From the NCBI GenBank assembly GCA_016790695.1, contig JAEUOS010000032.1, forward strand, positions 1 to 45,323: a DNA stretch of 45,323 bases. The letters are read 5' to 3'. The position numbers and the translations under genes are program-made. The notes beneath the pieces were generated by a model. The model was given only the letters and a program-made list of their open reading frames with translations. It made no database searches and had not been told where the DNA came from. Numbering within the stretch: position 1 is the stretch's first letter; each line of letters opens with the position of its first letter. This document shows positions 26,486-37,379 of this stretch, piece by piece. The stretch is from Burkholderiales bacterium (GTDB lineage Bacteria; Pseudomonadota; Gammaproteobacteria; Burkholderiales; JAEUOS01).

Positions 26486-26788
26486 CTACCCCTTGAGGGA
26501 GTCGAGTTCCTCGACGCTGATGGTGTTGAGGTTGCGGAACAGGACCACGAGGATCGCGAGGCCGATGGCGGATTCCGCCGCCGCCACGGTCAGGATGAAG
26601 AAGACGAAGATCTGCCCGTCCGGGTCGTTCAGGTAGTGGGAAAAGGTCACGAAGTTCATGTTCACCGCGAGGAGCATGAGTTCGATCGCCATCAGGAGGA
26701 CGATGAGGTTCTTCCGGTTCAGGAAGATGCCCACCACGCTGATCGCGAACAGCATCGATCCGAGGACGAGCAGGCTGCTCTGGCTCAC
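26486..26788 (-). CDS. nuoK: NADH-quinone oxidoreductase subunit K
   Basis: A 100-residue, three-TM subunit of the complex I membrane domain (ND4L homologue). The two buried acidic residues are in [12 protein letters not shown] and in [11 protein letters not shown], both conserved and needed for proton coupling. The ATG overlaps the nuoJ stop by 4 nt (ATGA). Size and sequence are standard. Confidence 0.97.
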   Translation of the reverse strand: MSQSSLLVLGSMLFAISVVGIFLNRKNLIVLLMAIELMLLAVNMNFVTFSHYLNDPDGQIFVFFILTVAAAESAIGLAILVVLFRNLNTISVEELDSLKG

Positions 26789-27417
26789 TTGGGCTCTCCT
26801 TGCTTGTCCGGTGCGCCGTCCCGCGGCACCGCCGGCATCTGCACGATGCGCAGGCGGTCGCGCGCCTTGACCCGGACCTGCCGCGACGGGTCCTGGCTCT
26901 TGGCGTCCTTGCGGCCGCGCAGCGTCAGCGCGATCGCGGCGACGATCGCCACCAGCAGGATCAGGGCCGCGAGTTCGAACGGGAACGCGTACTCGGTGTA
27001 GATCAGGCGCCCGAGTTCCTTGATGTTGCTGTAGCCGGGCTGCGCCGAGGCGGGATTGGCGGGCTCGGGCGCCGAGAAGGCTGGGCTCATCAGCAGGAAC
27101 GCCATCTCGAGCAGCATCGCGACGCCCACCGTCATCCCGAGCCAGGAGTTCTTCCAGAAGCCTTCGCGCAGCTTGTCGAGGTTGACGTCGAGCATCATCA
27201 CCACGAACAGGAACAGCACCATCACCGCGCCGACGTAGACGAGCACCAGCGAGATGGCGAGGAACTCGGCCTTGAGCAGCACCCAGATCCCGGCGGCGGT
27301 GAAGAAGGCCAGGACCAGCAGCAGCGCCGCATGCACCGGGTTGCGCGCGGTGATCACGCCGAGCGCCGCGGCGATCAGCACGATCGAGAAGCCGTAGAAG
27401 ACGAGGTCTTTGAACAT
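26785..27417 (-). CDS. nuoJ: NADH-quinone oxidoreductase subunit J
   Basis: A five-TM subunit of the complex I membrane arm (ND6 homologue), 210 residues. TM3 contains the flexible [19 protein letters not shown] region. The C-terminal tail of about 45 residues is hydrophilic and poorly conserved. The open frame extends upstream to 27498, but ATG 27417 ([11 protein letters not shown]) gives the family N-terminus; the extra residues are Arg-rich and overlap nuoI. Confidence 0.96.
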   Translation of the reverse strand: MFKDLVFYGFSIVLIAAALGVITARNPVHAALLLVLAFFTAAGIWVLLKAEFLAISLVLVYVGAVMVLFLFVVMMLDVNLDKLREGFWKNSWLGMTVGVAMLLEMAFLLMSPAFSAPEPANPASAQPGYSNIKELGRLIYTEYAFPFELAALILLVAIVAAIALTLRGRKDAKSQDPSRQVRVKARDRLRIVQMPAVPRDGAPDKQGEPK

Positions 27418-27439
27418 GGGATGTGCGGACCGCCCTGCC

Positions 27440-27937
27440 CTAGCGATACGGCGCGTCGGCCGCGCGCGCCGCCGCGATCTCGGCCTCGTAACGGTCACCC
27501 ACCGCGAGCAGCATTTCCTTGGTGTAGTACAGGTCGCCGCGCTTCTCGCCGTGGTACTCGAGGATGTGCGTCTCGACGATCGAATCGACCGGGCAGGATT
27601 CCTCGCAGAAGCCGCAGAAGATGCACTTGGTCAGGTCGATGTCGTAGCGCGTCGTGCGACGCGTGCCGTCGTCGCGAACGTCCGATTCGATCGTGATCGC
27701 CATCGCCGGGCACACGGCCTCGCACAGCTTGCACGCGATGCAGCGCTCCTCGCCGTTCGGGTAGCGGCGCAGCGCGTGCAGGCCGCGAAAGCGCGGCGAC
27801 TGCGGGGTCTTCTCCTCGGGGAACAGGAGCGTGATCTTGCGTTCGAACAGGTGGCGCCCGGTGAGCGCCATGCCCTTGACGAGTTCGCGCAGCATGAGGC
27901 TGCCGAAGAACTCCTTGATGGCGACGACGGCGGACAT
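27440..27937 (-). CDS. nuoI: NADH-quinone oxidoreductase subunit I
   Basis: The peripheral subunit that carries two [4Fe-4S] clusters (N6a and N6b) in the electron path to quinone. The 165-residue protein has both ferredoxin motifs: C66, C69, C72, C76 ([12 protein letters not shown]) and C105, C108, C111, C115 ([12 protein letters not shown]). An N-terminal amphipathic helix should lie on the membrane. It begins 1 nt after nuoH. Confidence 0.97.
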   Translation of the reverse strand: MSAVVAIKEFFGSLMLRELVKGMALTGRHLFERKITLLFPEEKTPQSPRFRGLHALRRYPNGEERCIACKLCEAVCPAMAITIESDVRDDGTRRTTRYDIDLTKCIFCGFCEESCPVDSIVETHILEYHGEKRGDLYYTKEMLLAVGDRYEAEIAAARAADAPYR

Positions 27938-27938
27938 G

Positions 27939-29042
27939 TCAGCTCCAGATGTTGAGGGGCGAAACGGTCCACAGGCCGATCAGCGTGAGCCACACCAGCG
28001 TGATCGGGATGAACACCTTCCAGCCCAGGCGCATGATCTGATCGTAGCGATAGCGCGGGAAGCTGGCGCGGATCCAGATGAAGAACGTGAGCCCGCCGAA
28101 GGTCTTGAGCGCCAGCCAGCACCAGCCCGGCACCCAGTTGAACACCGCCGAGTCGAGCGGCGGCGCCCAGCCGCCCAGGAAGAAGATCGAGGCGAGCGCC
28201 GAGATCAGGATCATGTTGGCGTATTCGGCGAGGAAGAACAGCGCGAACGCCATGCCCGAATACTCGACCATGTGGCCGGCGACGATCTCCGACTCGCCCT
28301 CGACGACGTCGAACGGGTGACGATTGGTCTCGGCCACGCCCGAGACGAGGTAGACGACGAAGATCGGCAGCAGCGGCAGCCAGTTCCACGACAGGAAATT
28401 GAGCCCCATGTCGGCGAACATGCCGCGCTGCTGGCTCGCGACGATCTCGACCATGTTGAGGCTGCCCGCGACCAGCAGGACGATCAGGAGCGAGAACCCC
28501 ATCGCCAGTTCGTAGGACACCATCTGCGCCGACGCGCGCAATGCGCCGAGGAACGCGTACTTCGAGTTCGATGCCCAGCCGGCCAGGATCACGCCGTACA
28601 CCTCGAGCGAGGTGATCGCCATGATGAACAGCAGGCCGGCGTTGATGTCGGCGAGCACGAGTTCGGGGCCGAACGGCATCACCGCCCAGGCGGCCAGCGC
28701 CGGCATGATCACCATGATCGGCGCCAGGATGAACAGCCCCTTGTTCGCGCCCGCGGGGACGATCACCTCCTTGAACAGCAGCTTGAGGCCGTCGGCGACC
28801 GGCTGCGCGAGCCCGCCGAGCCACTTGATGCCGAAGAACGTCGTCACGTTCGGACCGAGCCGCACCTGCATCCAGCCGATGAACTTGCGCTCGTAGAGCG
28901 TGGTGTAGGCGACCGCCCCCATCAGCGGGGCGACGATGGCGACGATCAGCAGCAGCGTCTTGACCAGCGTGAACGCGTACGGCCAGAGCGCGCCCAGATG
29001 GGCCGCGCCCCACACGTGCAGGCTCTGCGCGAGCGCGTCCAT
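27939..29042 (-). CDS. nuoH: NADH-quinone oxidoreductase subunit H
   Basis: The eight-TM subunit that forms part of the quinone chamber and joins the two arms of complex I (ND1 homologue), 367 residues. The conserved [19 protein letters not shown] and [20 protein letters not shown] are present, including the acidic cytoplasmic loop. ATG 29042 shares one base with the nuoG stop (TGATG). The longer open frame upstream (to 31214) is only a shadow of nuoG. Confidence 0.97.
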   Translation of the reverse strand: MDALAQSLHVWGAAHLGALWPYAFTLVKTLLLIVAIVAPLMGAVAYTTLYERKFIGWMQVRLGPNVTTFFGIKWLGGLAQPVADGLKLLFKEVIVPAGANKGLFILAPIMVIMPALAAWAVMPFGPELVLADINAGLLFIMAITSLEVYGVILAGWASNSKYAFLGALRASAQMVSYELAMGFSLLIVLLVAGSLNMVEIVASQQRGMFADMGLNFLSWNWLPLLPIFVVYLVSGVAETNRHPFDVVEGESEIVAGHMVEYSGMAFALFFLAEYANMILISALASIFFLGGWAPPLDSAVFNWVPGWCWLALKTFGGLTFFIWIRASFPRYRYDQIMRLGWKVFIPITLVWLTLIGLWTVSPLNIWS

Positions 29043-31354
29043 CACGCACGCTCCACGGCAAGCCGGCCCGCCAGCGGCCCGGCGGCGAGCGTCGCCGGAT
29101 GGGCGCCGGCAAGGCGCACGCACCCGTCCGGCACCCCGGCGTCGGCCTCGGCATCGATCGCGAACGCGGCCGCGCCGGCACCGATGCGCACCTTGCCGCC
29201 CGCCGGCACGCCCAGGCGCGCCAGGTCGGCCGGATTCATGCGCGCGCGCGGCGCGCGCGCATCGGCAGTCTGCTGCAGCGCGGGCGCGCGCCGCGCGAGC
29301 GCGTCGGCGAAGTGGATCGGGATGTCCGCCACGCGCTCGAAGCCCGCGCCCGAATCGGCACCCGCACCGGCCGCCGCCGGCGCGGACGGCGCCCGGTTGT
29401 CCAGACGTTGCGCCAGGTCGCCCGGCATCGCCTCGTCGCGCACCGCCTCGGCCGAGTCCTGCTCGAAACCGGACGCGCCGACCAGGTTGCCGAGCACGCG
29501 CAGCACCTTCCAGCCGGGACGCGTCTCGCCGAGCGGGCGCACGACCGCGGCGAACGACTGCGACCGGCCCTCGCAATTGATGAAGCTGCCCGCCGTCTCG
29601 GTGAACGGCGCGATCGGCAGGAGCACGTCGGCCACATCCTCCGACTGACGGAACGCGCTCAGCACGACGGTCAGGTCGGCCGCAGCCAGGGCCGCCCGCG
29701 CCGCCGCGCCGTCGGCATGGTCGAGCGCCGGTTCCGCATGGACGACCAGATAGGCGCGGCGCGCGTCGGCGATCATGCGCCGCGCGTCCAGGCCGCCCGC
29801 ACCCGGCACGGCACCGGCAATGCCCGCGCCGACGCTGTTGGCGGCCTCGCCGAGGAACCCGACCCGCGCCCGGGCGCCGCTGCCGCCGGCGGCCAGCCGC
29901 GCGGCGATCGCCTGCACCTTCGCGTGCAGCGCGCACGCGTCCAGCGCCTGCGCCGCGGCGTTGCCGAGGAACAGGCCGATGTTGGATCCCGCGGCAAGGC
30001 TGGCGGCGACCCGCTGCGCGACCTCGCCGGCCGCGGCGCCGTCGAGCGCCGCCAGGATCTCGTCGAGCACGGCGCCGAGCCGCGAGGGCCTGGTGATGAT
30101 CCTGCTCGCGAGCGCAACCAGCGGCTCGTCGTCGGCCGGATTGACCAGATGGATCTGCGCGCGCTTCTTCGCGGCCTGGCGCAGGCGCTGCGCGATCAGC
30201 GGATGGTCCTTGCGCAGGAACGAGCCGACGACCAGCACACGGTCGAGCGACGACAGCTCGGCGATCGGCATCCCGAGCCAGGGCACCGCGCTGCCCGGTG
30301 CGGGGAAGTCGCTGCGGCGCAGGCGGTGATCGACGTTCTCGCTGCCGAGCGCGCGCGTCAGCTTCTGCGCCAGGTAGGCCTCCTCGAACGTCGCGTGCGG
30401 CGACACCAGCGTGCCGATGGCGGCCCCGCCGTGGCTGGCGCGGATGTCCTTCAGCGCATGCGCGACGAACTCGAGCGCGGTCGACCAGTCGACCTCCTGC
30501 CAGCGGCCGTCCTGCTTGATCATCGGCGCGGTCAGGCGCTCGGGAGAATTGAGCGCCTCGTACGAGAACCGATCCTTGTCGGAGATCCAGCACTCGTTGA
30601 CCGCCTCGTTCTCGAACGGCACCACGCGCATGACCCGGTTGGCCTTCACCTGCACGATCAGGTTGGCGCCGAGCGAATCGTGCGGGCTGACGCTGCGGCG
30701 GCGCGCCAGTTCCCAGGTGCGCGCCGAATAGCGGAACGGCTTGCTGGTCAGCGCCCCGACCGGACAGATGTCGATCATGTTGCCGGAGAGCTCGGAGTCG
30801 ACCGACCTGCCGACGAAGGAGGTGATCTCGGAATGCTCGCCGCGACCGAGCATGCCGAGTTCCATCACGCCTGCGATCTCCTGGCCGAAGCGGACGCAGC
30901 GCGTGCAATGGATGCAGCGGCTCATCTCCTCCATCGAGATCAGCGGGCCGACGTTCTTGTGGAACACCACGCGCTTGGCCTCGCTGTAGCGCGACGCGCC
31001 CGGACCGTAGCCGACCGCGAGGTCCTGCAGCTGGCACTCGCCGCCCTGGTCGCAGATCGGGCAGTCCAGCGGGTGGTTGATCAGCAGGAATTCCATCACC
31101 CCGGCCTGGGCCTTCTTCGCCTGTTCCGAGGCCGTGTACACCTTCATGCCCTGGGTGACCGGCGTGGCGCAGGCCGGCAGCGGCTTGGGCGCCTTCTCGA
31201 CCTGCACCAGGCACATCCGGCAGTTCGCCGCGATCGACAGCTTCTTGTGATAGCAGAAGTGCGGAATGTAGGTGCCGAGCTTGTTGGCCGCGTCCATCAC
31301 CATGCTGCCTTCGGCGACTTCCACCTTGCGACCGTCGATCTCCAGTTCAACCAT
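29042..31354 (-). CDS. nuoG: NADH-quinone oxidoreductase subunit G
   Basis: The large Fe-S subunit of the peripheral arm, 770 residues from [13 protein letters not shown]. The N-terminal ferredoxin domain holds C34, C45, C48 and C62 for the [2Fe-2S] cluster. H94, C98, C101 and C107 bind the His-ligated N5 cluster; C147, C150, C153 and C197 bind N4. I do not see the extra CxxCxxxC set for cluster N7 found in the E. coli protein, so this is the mitochondria-like form. The C-terminal molybdopterin-oxidoreductase-like domain (from about 225) is degenerate and Ala-rich, as usual. It follows nuoF by 26 nt. Confidence 0.96.
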   Translation of the reverse strand: MVELEIDGRKVEVAEGSMVMDAANKLGTYIPHFCYHKKLSIAANCRMCLVQVEKAPKPLPACATPVTQGMKVYTASEQAKKAQAGVMEFLLINHPLDCPICDQGGECQLQDLAVGYGPGASRYSEAKRVVFHKNVGPLISMEEMSRCIHCTRCVRFGQEIAGVMELGMLGRGEHSEITSFVGRSVDSELSGNMIDICPVGALTSKPFRYSARTWELARRRSVSPHDSLGANLIVQVKANRVMRVVPFENEAVNECWISDKDRFSYEALNSPERLTAPMIKQDGRWQEVDWSTALEFVAHALKDIRASHGGAAIGTLVSPHATFEEAYLAQKLTRALGSENVDHRLRRSDFPAPGSAVPWLGMPIAELSSLDRVLVVGSFLRKDHPLIAQRLRQAAKKRAQIHLVNPADDEPLVALASRIITRPSRLGAVLDEILAALDGAAAGEVAQRVAASLAAGSNIGLFLGNAAAQALDACALHAKVQAIAARLAAGGSGARARVGFLGEAANSVGAGIAGAVPGAGGLDARRMIADARRAYLVVHAEPALDHADGAAARAALAAADLTVVLSAFRQSEDVADVLLPIAPFTETAGSFINCEGRSQSFAAVVRPLGETRPGWKVLRVLGNLVGASGFEQDSAEAVRDEAMPGDLAQRLDNRAPSAPAAAGAGADSGAGFERVADIPIHFADALARRAPALQQTADARAPRARMNPADLARLGVPAGGKVRIGAGAAAFAIDAEADAGVPDGCVRLAGAHPATLAAGPLAGRLAVERA

Positions 31355-31380
31355 GTCAGTGGGCTCCCGCGTCCGCCGGC

Positions 31381-32676
31381 CTACACATAAGCCGGCACCA
31401 GGCAGCGCTTGTGCTCGATGTGATGCGCGAACTCGTCGCGGTAATGCTTGATGAAGGCCCGCACCGGCATCGCGGCGGCATCGCCGAGCGCGCAGATCGT
31501 GCGGCCCTGGATGTTGTCGGCGACCGAGTTGAGCATGTCGAGGTCCTCGGGCCGGCCCTCGCCGTGCTCGATCCGATGGACCATGCGGTAGAGCCAGCCG
31601 GTGCCCTCGCGGCAGGGGGTGCACTGGCCGCAGGACTCCTCGAAGTAGAAGTAGGACAGCCGCAGCAGCGACTTGACCATGCAGCGCGTCTCGTCCATGA
31701 CGATCACCGCGCCCGAGCCCAGCATCGACCCCGCCTTCGCGATCGAGTCGTAGTCCATGTCGGTGGCCATCATCACCTCGCCGGGCAGCACCGGCATCGA
31801 CGAGCCGCCGGGAATCACGGCCTTGATGCGGCGCCCGCCGCGCATGCCGCCGGCGAGTTCGAGCAGTTTCGCGAACGGCGTGCCGAGCGGGATCTCGTAG
31901 TTTCCCGGCCGTTCCACATCGCCGGAGATCGAGAAGATCTTGGTGCCGCCGTTGTTGGGGCGCCCGAGCTCGAGGAACTTCTCGCCGCCGTTGCGGATGA
32001 TCCAGGGAACCGCCGCGAAGGTCTCGGTGTTGTTGATCGTCGTCGGCTTGCCGTAGAGCCCGAAGCTCGCGGGGAACGGCGGCTTGAAGCGCGGCTGCCC
32101 CTTCTTGCCCTCGAGCGACTCGAGCAGCGCGGTTTCCTCGCCGCAGATGTAGGCGCCGTAGCCGTGGTGCGCGTGCAGTTCGAAGCTGAATCCGGAGCCG
32201 AGGATGTCGGCCCCGAGGTAGCCGGCAGCGCGCGCCTCGTCGAGCGCCTCCTCGAAGCGCTCGTACTCCGCCCAGATCTCGCCGTGGATGTAGTTGTACC
32301 CGACCGGCACGCCCATCGCGTATCCCGCGATGATCATGCCCTCGATCAGGACGTGCGGGTTGTAGCGGATGATGTCGCGGTCCTTGAACGTGCCGGGCTC
32401 GCCCTCGTCGGAGTTGCACACCACGTACTTCGCGCCCGGGAAGCCGCGCGGCATGAAGCTCCACTTGAGCCCGGTCGGGAAACCGGCGCCGCCGCGCCCG
32501 CGCAGCCCGGACTTCTTGACCTCCGCGACGACATCCTCGGGCTTGATGCCGGTGCCGAGGATCTTGCGCAGCGCCTCGTAGCCGCCGCGCTTCTCGTAGT
32601 CGGCCAGGCGCCAGTTCTTTCCGTCGAGTCCGGCCAGGATCAGCGGATTGATGTGGCGACCGTGCAGGCAGGTCAT
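31381..32676 (-). CDS. nuoF: NADH-quinone oxidoreductase subunit F (FMN and NADH binding)
   Basis: The subunit where NADH is oxidised; it binds FMN and [4Fe-4S] cluster N3. The 431-residue protein has the nucleotide-binding [10 protein letters not shown] (60-69), [12 protein letters not shown] and the cluster ligands C349, C352, C355 and C395. ATG 32676 overlaps the nuoE stop (ATGA). It gives the expected start [12 protein letters not shown]; the longer frame upstream is a shadow of nuoE. Confidence 0.97.
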   Translation of the reverse strand: MTCLHGRHINPLILAGLDGKNWRLADYEKRGGYEALRKILGTGIKPEDVVAEVKKSGLRGRGGAGFPTGLKWSFMPRGFPGAKYVVCNSDEGEPGTFKDRDIIRYNPHVLIEGMIIAGYAMGVPVGYNYIHGEIWAEYERFEEALDEARAAGYLGADILGSGFSFELHAHHGYGAYICGEETALLESLEGKKGQPRFKPPFPASFGLYGKPTTINNTETFAAVPWIIRNGGEKFLELGRPNNGGTKIFSISGDVERPGNYEIPLGTPFAKLLELAGGMRGGRRIKAVIPGGSSMPVLPGEVMMATDMDYDSIAKAGSMLGSGAVIVMDETRCMVKSLLRLSYFYFEESCGQCTPCREGTGWLYRMVHRIEHGEGRPEDLDMLNSVADNIQGRTICALGDAAAMPVRAFIKHYRDEFAHHIEHKRCLVPAYV

Positions 32677-33146
32677 TTCAGTTCCTCGAGCAGCGCATCG
32701 ATGCGCTCGTTCGACATGAAGCTGCACATGCGCTTGTTGTTCACGAGCATCACCGGCGCGTCGCCGCAGGCCCCCATGCACTCGCCCTCGAGCAGCGTGA
32801 ACCGCCCGTCGGCGGTGGTCTCGCGGAATCCGATGCCGAGCCGGGACTTGAGGTGCAGTGCGGCGCGCTCGCCGCCCGACAGCGCGCACGGCAGGTTGGT
32901 GCAGACGGTGATCTTGTGCCGTCCCGTCGGCGCCAGGTTGTACATGTTGTAGAAGGTCGCGACCTCCTGGACCGCCACGGCCGGCATGCCGAGGTAGTCG
33001 GCCACGGCCTGCATCACCTCGGGCGCGAGCCAGCCCGCCTCGTCCTGCGCGATCGCGAGCGCCGCCATCACCGCCGACTGTCGCTGGTCCGCCGGATACT
33101 TGGCGACCTCGCGATCGATCCTCTTCTTTGCGTCCGCGCTCAGCAT
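32673..33146 (-). CDS. nuoE: NADH-quinone oxidoreductase subunit E
   Basis: A 157-residue thioredoxin-fold subunit carrying the [2Fe-2S] cluster N1a beside NuoF. Ligands are C82 and C87 (VCTNLPC) and C123 and C127 (CMGAC). The N-terminal helical part ([20 protein letters not shown]) is typical. It lies 16 nt after nuoD and overlaps nuoF by 4 nt, which fits tight stoichiometric production of the NADH module. Confidence 0.97.
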   Translation of the reverse strand: MLSADAKKRIDREVAKYPADQRQSAVMAALAIAQDEAGWLAPEVMQAVADYLGMPAVAVQEVATFYNMYNLAPTGRHKITVCTNLPCALSGGERAALHLKSRLGIGFRETTADGRFTLLEGECMGACGDAPVMLVNNKRMCSFMSNERIDALLEELK

Positions 33147-33162
33147 GTCTGCTCCGGGCCCC

Positions 33163-34416
33163 CTAGCGGTCGATCTCGCCGAACACGATGTCCTGGGTGC
33201 CGATGATGGTCACCACGTCGGCCAGCATGTGGCCGCGCGACATCTCGTCCAGGCCCTGCAGGTGCGCGAACCCGGGCGCGCGGATCTTCAGCCGGTACGG
33301 CTTGTTGGCGCCGTCGGAGACCAGGTAGATGCCGAACTCGCCCTTCGGGTGCTCGACGGCGCTGTAGGCCTCCCCGGCCGGGACGTGGAAGCCCTCGGTG
33401 AAGAGCTTGAAGTGATGGATCAGCTCCTCCATGTTGGTCTTCATCGCCACGCGCGACGGCGGCGCCACCTTGTGGTTGTCCGACATCACCGGCCCGGGGT
33501 GGTTGCGCAGCCACTCGATGCACTGGCGGATGATGCGGTTGGACTCGCGCATCTCCTGGACCCGCACCAGGTAGCGGTCGTAGCAGTCGCCGTTGGTGCC
33601 GACCGGGATGTCGAAGTCGAGCAGGTCGTAGACCTCGTAGGGCTGCTTCTTGCGCAGGTCCCAGGCGACGCCCGAGCCGCGCAGCATCGGGCCGGTGAAA
33701 CCCATCGCGAGCGCGCGCTCGGGGGACACGATGCCGACGTCGACCAGCCGCTGCTTCCAGATGCGGTTGTCGGTGAGCAGCGTCTCGTATTCGTCGATGT
33801 AGCGCGGGAAGCGGTTGGTGAAGTCCTCGAGGAAATCCAGCAGGGAACCGTTGCGGTTCTCGTTGAGCGCCCGGACCGCCTTCTCCCCGCGCACCGCGGA
33901 CACCCGGTACTGCGGCATCGCGTCCGGGAGGTCGCGGTAGACGCCGCCGGGGCGGTAGTACGCCGCGTGCATGCGCGCGCCCGAGACCGCCTCGTAGCAG
34001 TCCATCAGGTCCTCGCGCTCGCGGAACGCGTACAGGAACACCGTCATCGCGCCGACGTCGAGCGCGTGCGCGCCCAGCCACAGCAGGTGGTTCAGCACGC
34101 GCGTGACCTCGTCGAACATGACGCGGATGTACTGCGCGCGCGGCGGCACCTCGATCCCGAGCAGCTTCTCGATCGCCATCACGTAGGCGTGCTCGTTGAC
34201 CATCATCGAGACGTAGTCGAGCCGGTCCATGTACGGCACCGACTGCAGGAAGGTCTTCTGCTCGGCCAGCTTCTCGGTGGCCCGGTGCAGCAGGCCGATG
34301 TGCGGGTCCGCGCGCTGCACGACCTCGCCGTCGAGTTCGAGGACCAGCCGCAGCACGCCGTGCGCCGCCGGGTGCTGCGGACCGAAGTTGAGCGTGTAGT
34401 TCTTGATCTCGGCCAT
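33163..34416 (-). CDS. nuoD: NADH-quinone oxidoreductase subunit D
   Basis: The 49-kDa-type subunit that, with NuoB, forms the quinone reduction site. It is 417 residues and begins with the characteristic [34 protein letters not shown] and the C-terminal [16 protein letters not shown] stretch (here [13 protein letters not shown]) are conserved. NuoC is a separate gene, unlike the fused NuoCD of E. coli. The gap from nuoC is 1 nt. Confidence 0.97.
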   Translation of the reverse strand: MAEIKNYTLNFGPQHPAAHGVLRLVLELDGEVVQRADPHIGLLHRATEKLAEQKTFLQSVPYMDRLDYVSMMVNEHAYVMAIEKLLGIEVPPRAQYIRVMFDEVTRVLNHLLWLGAHALDVGAMTVFLYAFREREDLMDCYEAVSGARMHAAYYRPGGVYRDLPDAMPQYRVSAVRGEKAVRALNENRNGSLLDFLEDFTNRFPRYIDEYETLLTDNRIWKQRLVDVGIVSPERALAMGFTGPMLRGSGVAWDLRKKQPYEVYDLLDFDIPVGTNGDCYDRYLVRVQEMRESNRIIRQCIEWLRNHPGPVMSDNHKVAPPSRVAMKTNMEELIHHFKLFTEGFHVPAGEAYSAVEHPKGEFGIYLVSDGANKPYRLKIRAPGFAHLQGLDEMSRGHMLADVVTIIGTQDIVFGEIDR

Positions 34417-34417
34417 G

Positions 34418-35017
34418 CTACTTCTTCAGCCCGCCGTAGTTGTCTTCGCGGATCACGCGCGGCGTGACCTCGCGCGGCTCGATCGTCACCGGCTGGTAGA
34501 TCACCCGCTTCTGCTCGGGGTCGTAGCGCATCTCGACATGGCCGGACACCGGAAAATCCTTGCGGAACGGATGGCCGATGAAGCCGTAGTCGGTCAGGAG
34601 GCGGCGCAGGTCCGCATGTCCCTCGAACACGATGCCGAACAGGTCGAACGCCTCGCGCTCGTACCAGCCCGCCGACGGCCATACCTCGGTCAGCGAGGCG
34701 ACCACCGGAAAGTCGTCGTCCGGGCAGAACACGCGCAGGCGGACGCGCCAGTTGTGCTCGATCGACAGCAGATGGCTGACCACGCCGAAGCGCGCGCCGT
34801 CCCAGGCGCCGTCGCCGTAGGTCGAGTAATCCATGCCGGCGACGTCGACGCATTCGGCGAACCGCAGCGCGGGATCGTCGCGCAGGCACAGCGCCGCGTC
34901 GAGGTAGTCGGACGCCGCGACGACCACGGTGGCCTCGCCCAGCGCGACGGTCAGCGACGCGACACGCGCACCCAGCGCCGTGCGCAGGTTCGCTTCGAGG
35001 GTTTCCAGTCGTGTCAT
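34418..35017 (-). CDS. nuoC: NADH-quinone oxidoreductase subunit C
   Basis: The 30-kDa-type peripheral subunit of complex I, 199 residues, which packs against NuoD and NuoB and has no redox group. The conserved core [21 protein letters not shown] and the C-terminal [12 protein letters not shown] are present. It starts 34 nt after nuoB, the widest gap in this part of the operon, with no obvious promoter in it. Confidence 0.97.
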   Translation of the reverse strand: MTRLETLEANLRTALGARVASLTVALGEATVVVAASDYLDAALCLRDDPALRFAECVDVAGMDYSTYGDGAWDGARFGVVSHLLSIEHNWRVRLRVFCPDDDFPVVASLTEVWPSAGWYEREAFDLFGIVFEGHADLRRLLTDYGFIGHPFRKDFPVSGHVEMRYDPEQKRVIYQPVTIEPREVTPRVIREDNYGGLKK

Positions 35018-35051
35018 CGGGAGCGGCGGAGGCGGCGGCGGGCGGGCTCGG

Positions 35052-35528
35052 TCAACGCGCGATGGTGTTGGTCCGGCGGATCTTGTTCTGCAATTGCAGG
35101 ATCCCGTAGAGGAGCGCCTCGGCCGTCGGCGGACACCCCGGCACGTAGACGTCGACCGGAACGATGCGGTCGCAGCCGCGCACCACCGAATACGAGTAGT
35201 GGTAGTAGCCGCCGCCGTTGGCGCACGACCCCATCGAGATGACCCAGCGCGGCTCGGCCATCTGGTCGTACACCTTGCGCAGCGCCGGCGCCATCTTGTT
35301 GCACAGGGTGCCGGCGACGATCATAACGTCGGACTGGCGCGGGCTGGGCCGGAACACCACCCCGAACCGGTCGAGGTCATAGCGGGATGCGCCGGCCTGC
35401 ATCATCTCGACCGCGCAGCAGGCCAGACCGAAGGTCATCGGCCACAGCGACCCGGTGCGCGTCCAGTTGATCAGCTTGTCGGCCGTCGTGGTGACGAAGC
35501 CTTCCGACAATACGCCTTCGATGCTCAT
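35052..35528 (-). CDS. nuoB: NADH-quinone oxidoreductase subunit B
   Basis: The subunit holding the terminal [4Fe-4S] cluster N2, which reduces quinone. The 158-residue protein has the unusual adjacent ligands C37-C38 ([10 protein letters not shown]) plus C102 and C132 ([12 protein letters not shown]). It lies 18 nt after nuoA. Confidence 0.98.
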   Translation of the reverse strand: MSIEGVLSEGFVTTTADKLINWTRTGSLWPMTFGLACCAVEMMQAGASRYDLDRFGVVFRPSPRQSDVMIVAGTLCNKMAPALRKVYDQMAEPRWVISMGSCANGGGYYHYSYSVVRGCDRIVPVDVYVPGCPPTAEALLYGILQLQNKIRRTNTIAR

Positions 35529-35546
35529 GCGCGCCTCATCCGGTGG

Positions 35547-35906
35547 TCATTCCCAGTCGAGCGCCCCCTTCTTCCACAGGTACACGAATCCGAGCACCAG
35601 TTCGAGAAGGAAGATGAGGATGGCCACGAACACCTGCGGGCCCAGTTCGCGCGCCACGGCCGCCCAGGGAAACAGCAGCGCGGTCTCGAGGTCGAACAGG
35701 ATGAAGAGGATCGCAACGAGGTAGTAGCGCACGTCGAACTTCATGCGCGCGTCCTCGAACGCCTCGAAACCGCACTCGTAGGGGGAGAGTTTCTCGGTGT
35801 CCGGCCGGTTGGGGCCGAGGACCTTGCCCAGCACCATGGGCACCACACCGACACCGATCCCCACGAGGATGAACAGGAGGATCGGGAAGTAGTTTTCGAG
35901 ATTCAT
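35547..35906 (-). CDS. nuoA: NADH-quinone oxidoreductase subunit A
   Basis: The three-TM subunit of the complex I membrane domain (ND3 homologue), 119 residues from ATG 35906 ([12 protein letters not shown]). The functional loop between TM1 and TM2 has the conserved [20 protein letters not shown] with its Cys. It is the first nuo gene. It lies 45 nt downstream of tRNA-Leu(GAG) with no terminator between them, so nuo transcription can arise from upstream promoters through the tRNA. Confidence 0.97.
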   Translation of the reverse strand: MNLENYFPILLFILVGIGVGVVPMVLGKVLGPNRPDTEKLSPYECGFEAFEDARMKFDVRYYLVAILFILFDLETALLFPWAAVARELGPQVFVAILIFLLELVLGFVYLWKKGALDWE

Positions 35907-35951
35907 TCGGTTCGACCTGCGCCGGGCCAACCACCCGGAACGGCATTGCGT

Positions 35952-36036
35952 TGGTGCCGACGATGAGACTCGAACTCATACGCCTTTCGGCACTGCCCCC
36001 TCAAGACAGCGTGTCTACCAATTCCACCACGTCGGC
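35952..36036 (-). tRNA. tRNA-Leu (anticodon GAG)
   Basis: An 85-nt class II tRNA with acceptor stem GCCGACG/CGTCGGC, D-arm, anticodon loop CTTGAGG, long variable arm and T-arm GAGTTCGAGTCTC. The CCA end is encoded. It decodes CUC/CUU leucine codons. It sits between secG and nuoA on the same strand, so its maturation would cut the tpiA-secG message from the nuo message. Confidence 0.97.
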
Positions 36037-36055
36037 ACGCGATGCAACGCCCGCC

Positions 36056-36061
36056 ATTGTA
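36056..36061 (-). promoter_or_regulatory. Possible -10 element for tRNA-Leu and nuo
   Basis: TACAAT on the minus strand lies 19 nt upstream of the tRNA 5' end, in the 31-nt gap after the secG stop. No good -35 is found at 16-18 nt. It could give the tRNA and nuo genes their own transcription start in addition to read-through from tpiA. Confidence 0.3.
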
Positions 36062-36067
36062 CCCGCT

Positions 36068-36514
36068 TTACTTCGGAATCTGTGTACTTTTTGGCGCGTC
36101 GCCCGCGCTCGGCGGCAGGCTCGGCACCGGCGCCGACTGCGCGGGCGACGCGCCGGCGGGTGCGCCCGTCTGTCCGGGAATCGCCGCCGGGCTCGGCACG
36201 CCGGGCACCGCGGGCGCTGCGGGCGGCTTCGGCGCGTTGGTCACCGCATCCATCACGCCGCCGCCGGCCTTCGGCTTGTGCGTCGCGAGGTAGGCCATCG
36301 ACAGGCTCGTGAGGAAGAACACCGTCGCCAGCACCGCCGTCAGGCGCGACAGGAAGTTGGCGCTGCCGGTGGCGCCGAACAGGCTGCCGGCCGACCCGCC
36401 GCCGAATGCCGCGCCCATGTCCGCGCCCTTGCCGTGCTGGAGCAGCACCAGCACGATGACGCCGATCGCAGCGACGACGTGAAGAAGCAGGATGATGTTC
36501 AGGAGAATGTTCAT
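36068..36514 (-). CDS. secG: Preprotein translocase subunit SecG
   Basis: A small inner-membrane subunit of the SecYEG channel that aids SecA-driven export. The 148-residue protein has two TM helices (about 3-24 and 55-75) around the conserved loop [17 protein letters not shown]. The C-terminal half is a long Ala/Pro-rich tail, common in betaproteobacterial SecG and of no known role. ATG 36514 overlaps the tpiA stop by 4 nt. The tpiA-secG pairing is widespread in bacteria. Confidence 0.95.
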   Translation of the reverse strand: MNILLNIILLLHVVAAIGVIVLVLLQHGKGADMGAAFGGGSAGSLFGATGSANFLSRLTAVLATVFFLTSLSMAYLATHKPKAGGGVMDAVTNAPKPPAAPAVPGVPSPAAIPGQTGAPAGASPAQSAPVPSLPPSAGDAPKSTQIPK

Positions 36515-37287
36515 GTGAGCTCGCGGCCGGAGGCGGCCATGCAGATTGCGACGAAATCGGCCGCCTTGAGCGACGCGCCGCCCACCAGACCGCCATCGAT
36601 GTCGGGGCAGGCGAACAGCGCGGACGCGTTGCCCGCGTTCACGCTGCCGCCGTAGAGGATGCGCACGGCCGCCGCGGCCGCCGCGTCGCGCGCGGCGACG
36701 CGCGCGCGGATGAACGCGTGCACCGCCTGCGCCTGCTGCGGCGTCGCGGTCTTGCCGGTGCCGATCGCCCACACCGGTTCGTAGGCGATCACGGCCAGGC
36801 CCAGGCGGGACGCCGACGCCGCGGCGAACACCGCGTCGAGCTGCGACGCGATCACCGCCTCGGTCGTCCCGGCCTCGCGCTCCGGCCAAGTCTCGCCGAC
36901 GCAGACGATCGGCACGAGCCCGGCACCATCGGCCGCGACGAACTTCGCGGCGACCTGCGCGCTGGTCTCGCCGAACAGCGTGCGTCGCTCGGAGTGCCCG
37001 ACGATGACGTAGCGGCAGCCGAGGTCGGCCAGCATGCCGGCCGAGGTCTCGCCGGTGTAGGCGCCCGCGGCATGCTCGCTCAGCGTCTGGGCGCCGAGGG
37101 CGATCGCGCTGCCCTGCACCAGGCCGCCGACCTGCTGCAGATAGGGCGCCGGCACGCACACCGCGACCTCGCAGCCTGCCGCGGCCGGAAAGCCGGCGCG
37201 CACGGCCTCGACGAGCGACCGGTTGGCGGCCAGGCTGCCGTTCATTTTCCAGTTGCCTGCGACAAGCTTGGGGCGCATTGCGGACAT
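36511..37287 (-). CDS. tpiA: Triosephosphate isomerase
   Basis: The glycolytic enzyme that interconverts dihydroxyacetone phosphate and glyceraldehyde 3-phosphate. The 258-residue TIM barrel shows K14 (GNWKMNG), catalytic H97 (VGHSERR) and catalytic E169 ([11 protein letters not shown]). The start is ATG 37287 or ATG 37278 (MRPKLVAG); neither has a good ribosome binding site. The upstream frame to 37329 is less likely because it begins at about the predicted transcription start. It is the first gene of the tpiA-secG-tRNA-nuo unit. Confidence 0.96.
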   Translation of the reverse strand: MSAMRPKLVAGNWKMNGSLAANRSLVEAVRAGFPAAAGCEVAVCVPAPYLQQVGGLVQGSAIALGAQTLSEHAAGAYTGETSAGMLADLGCRYVIVGHSERRTLFGETSAQVAAKFVAADGAGLVPIVCVGETWPEREAGTTEAVIASQLDAVFAAASASRLGLAVIAYEPVWAIGTGKTATPQQAQAVHAFIRARVAARDAAAAAAVRILYGGSVNAGNASALFACPDIDGGLVGGASLKAADFVAICMAASGRELT

Positions 37288-37339
37288 GGGGTGAAAAGGG
37301 GCTCCGGGGACGGACGTCACGGAAGGCAAAAAGCCTTTA

Positions 37340-37369
37340 ATTATAAGCCGTTAACGAAAGTCCGGTCAA
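37340..37369 (-). promoter_or_regulatory. Near-consensus sigma-70 promoter for tpiA-secG-tRNA-Leu-nuo
   Basis: On the minus strand TTGACC (37364-37369) and TATAAT (37340-37345) are separated by 18 nt: five of six and six of six consensus bases. Transcription would start near 37333. The RNA 5' end then contains AAGGC-TTTTT-GCCTT (37323-37337), a small hairpin at or next to the start site. This is the strongest promoter I can read in the window. Confidence 0.8.
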
Positions 37370-37379
37370 ATTCCGCGCC

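Noticed and set aside
29043..31214. Upstream extension of the nuoH frame to 1091 codons, suggesting a fusion protein
   Set aside because: The extension is the shifted reading of nuoG and has no similarity to a real domain. NuoH starts at ATG 29042 with its normal N-terminus.
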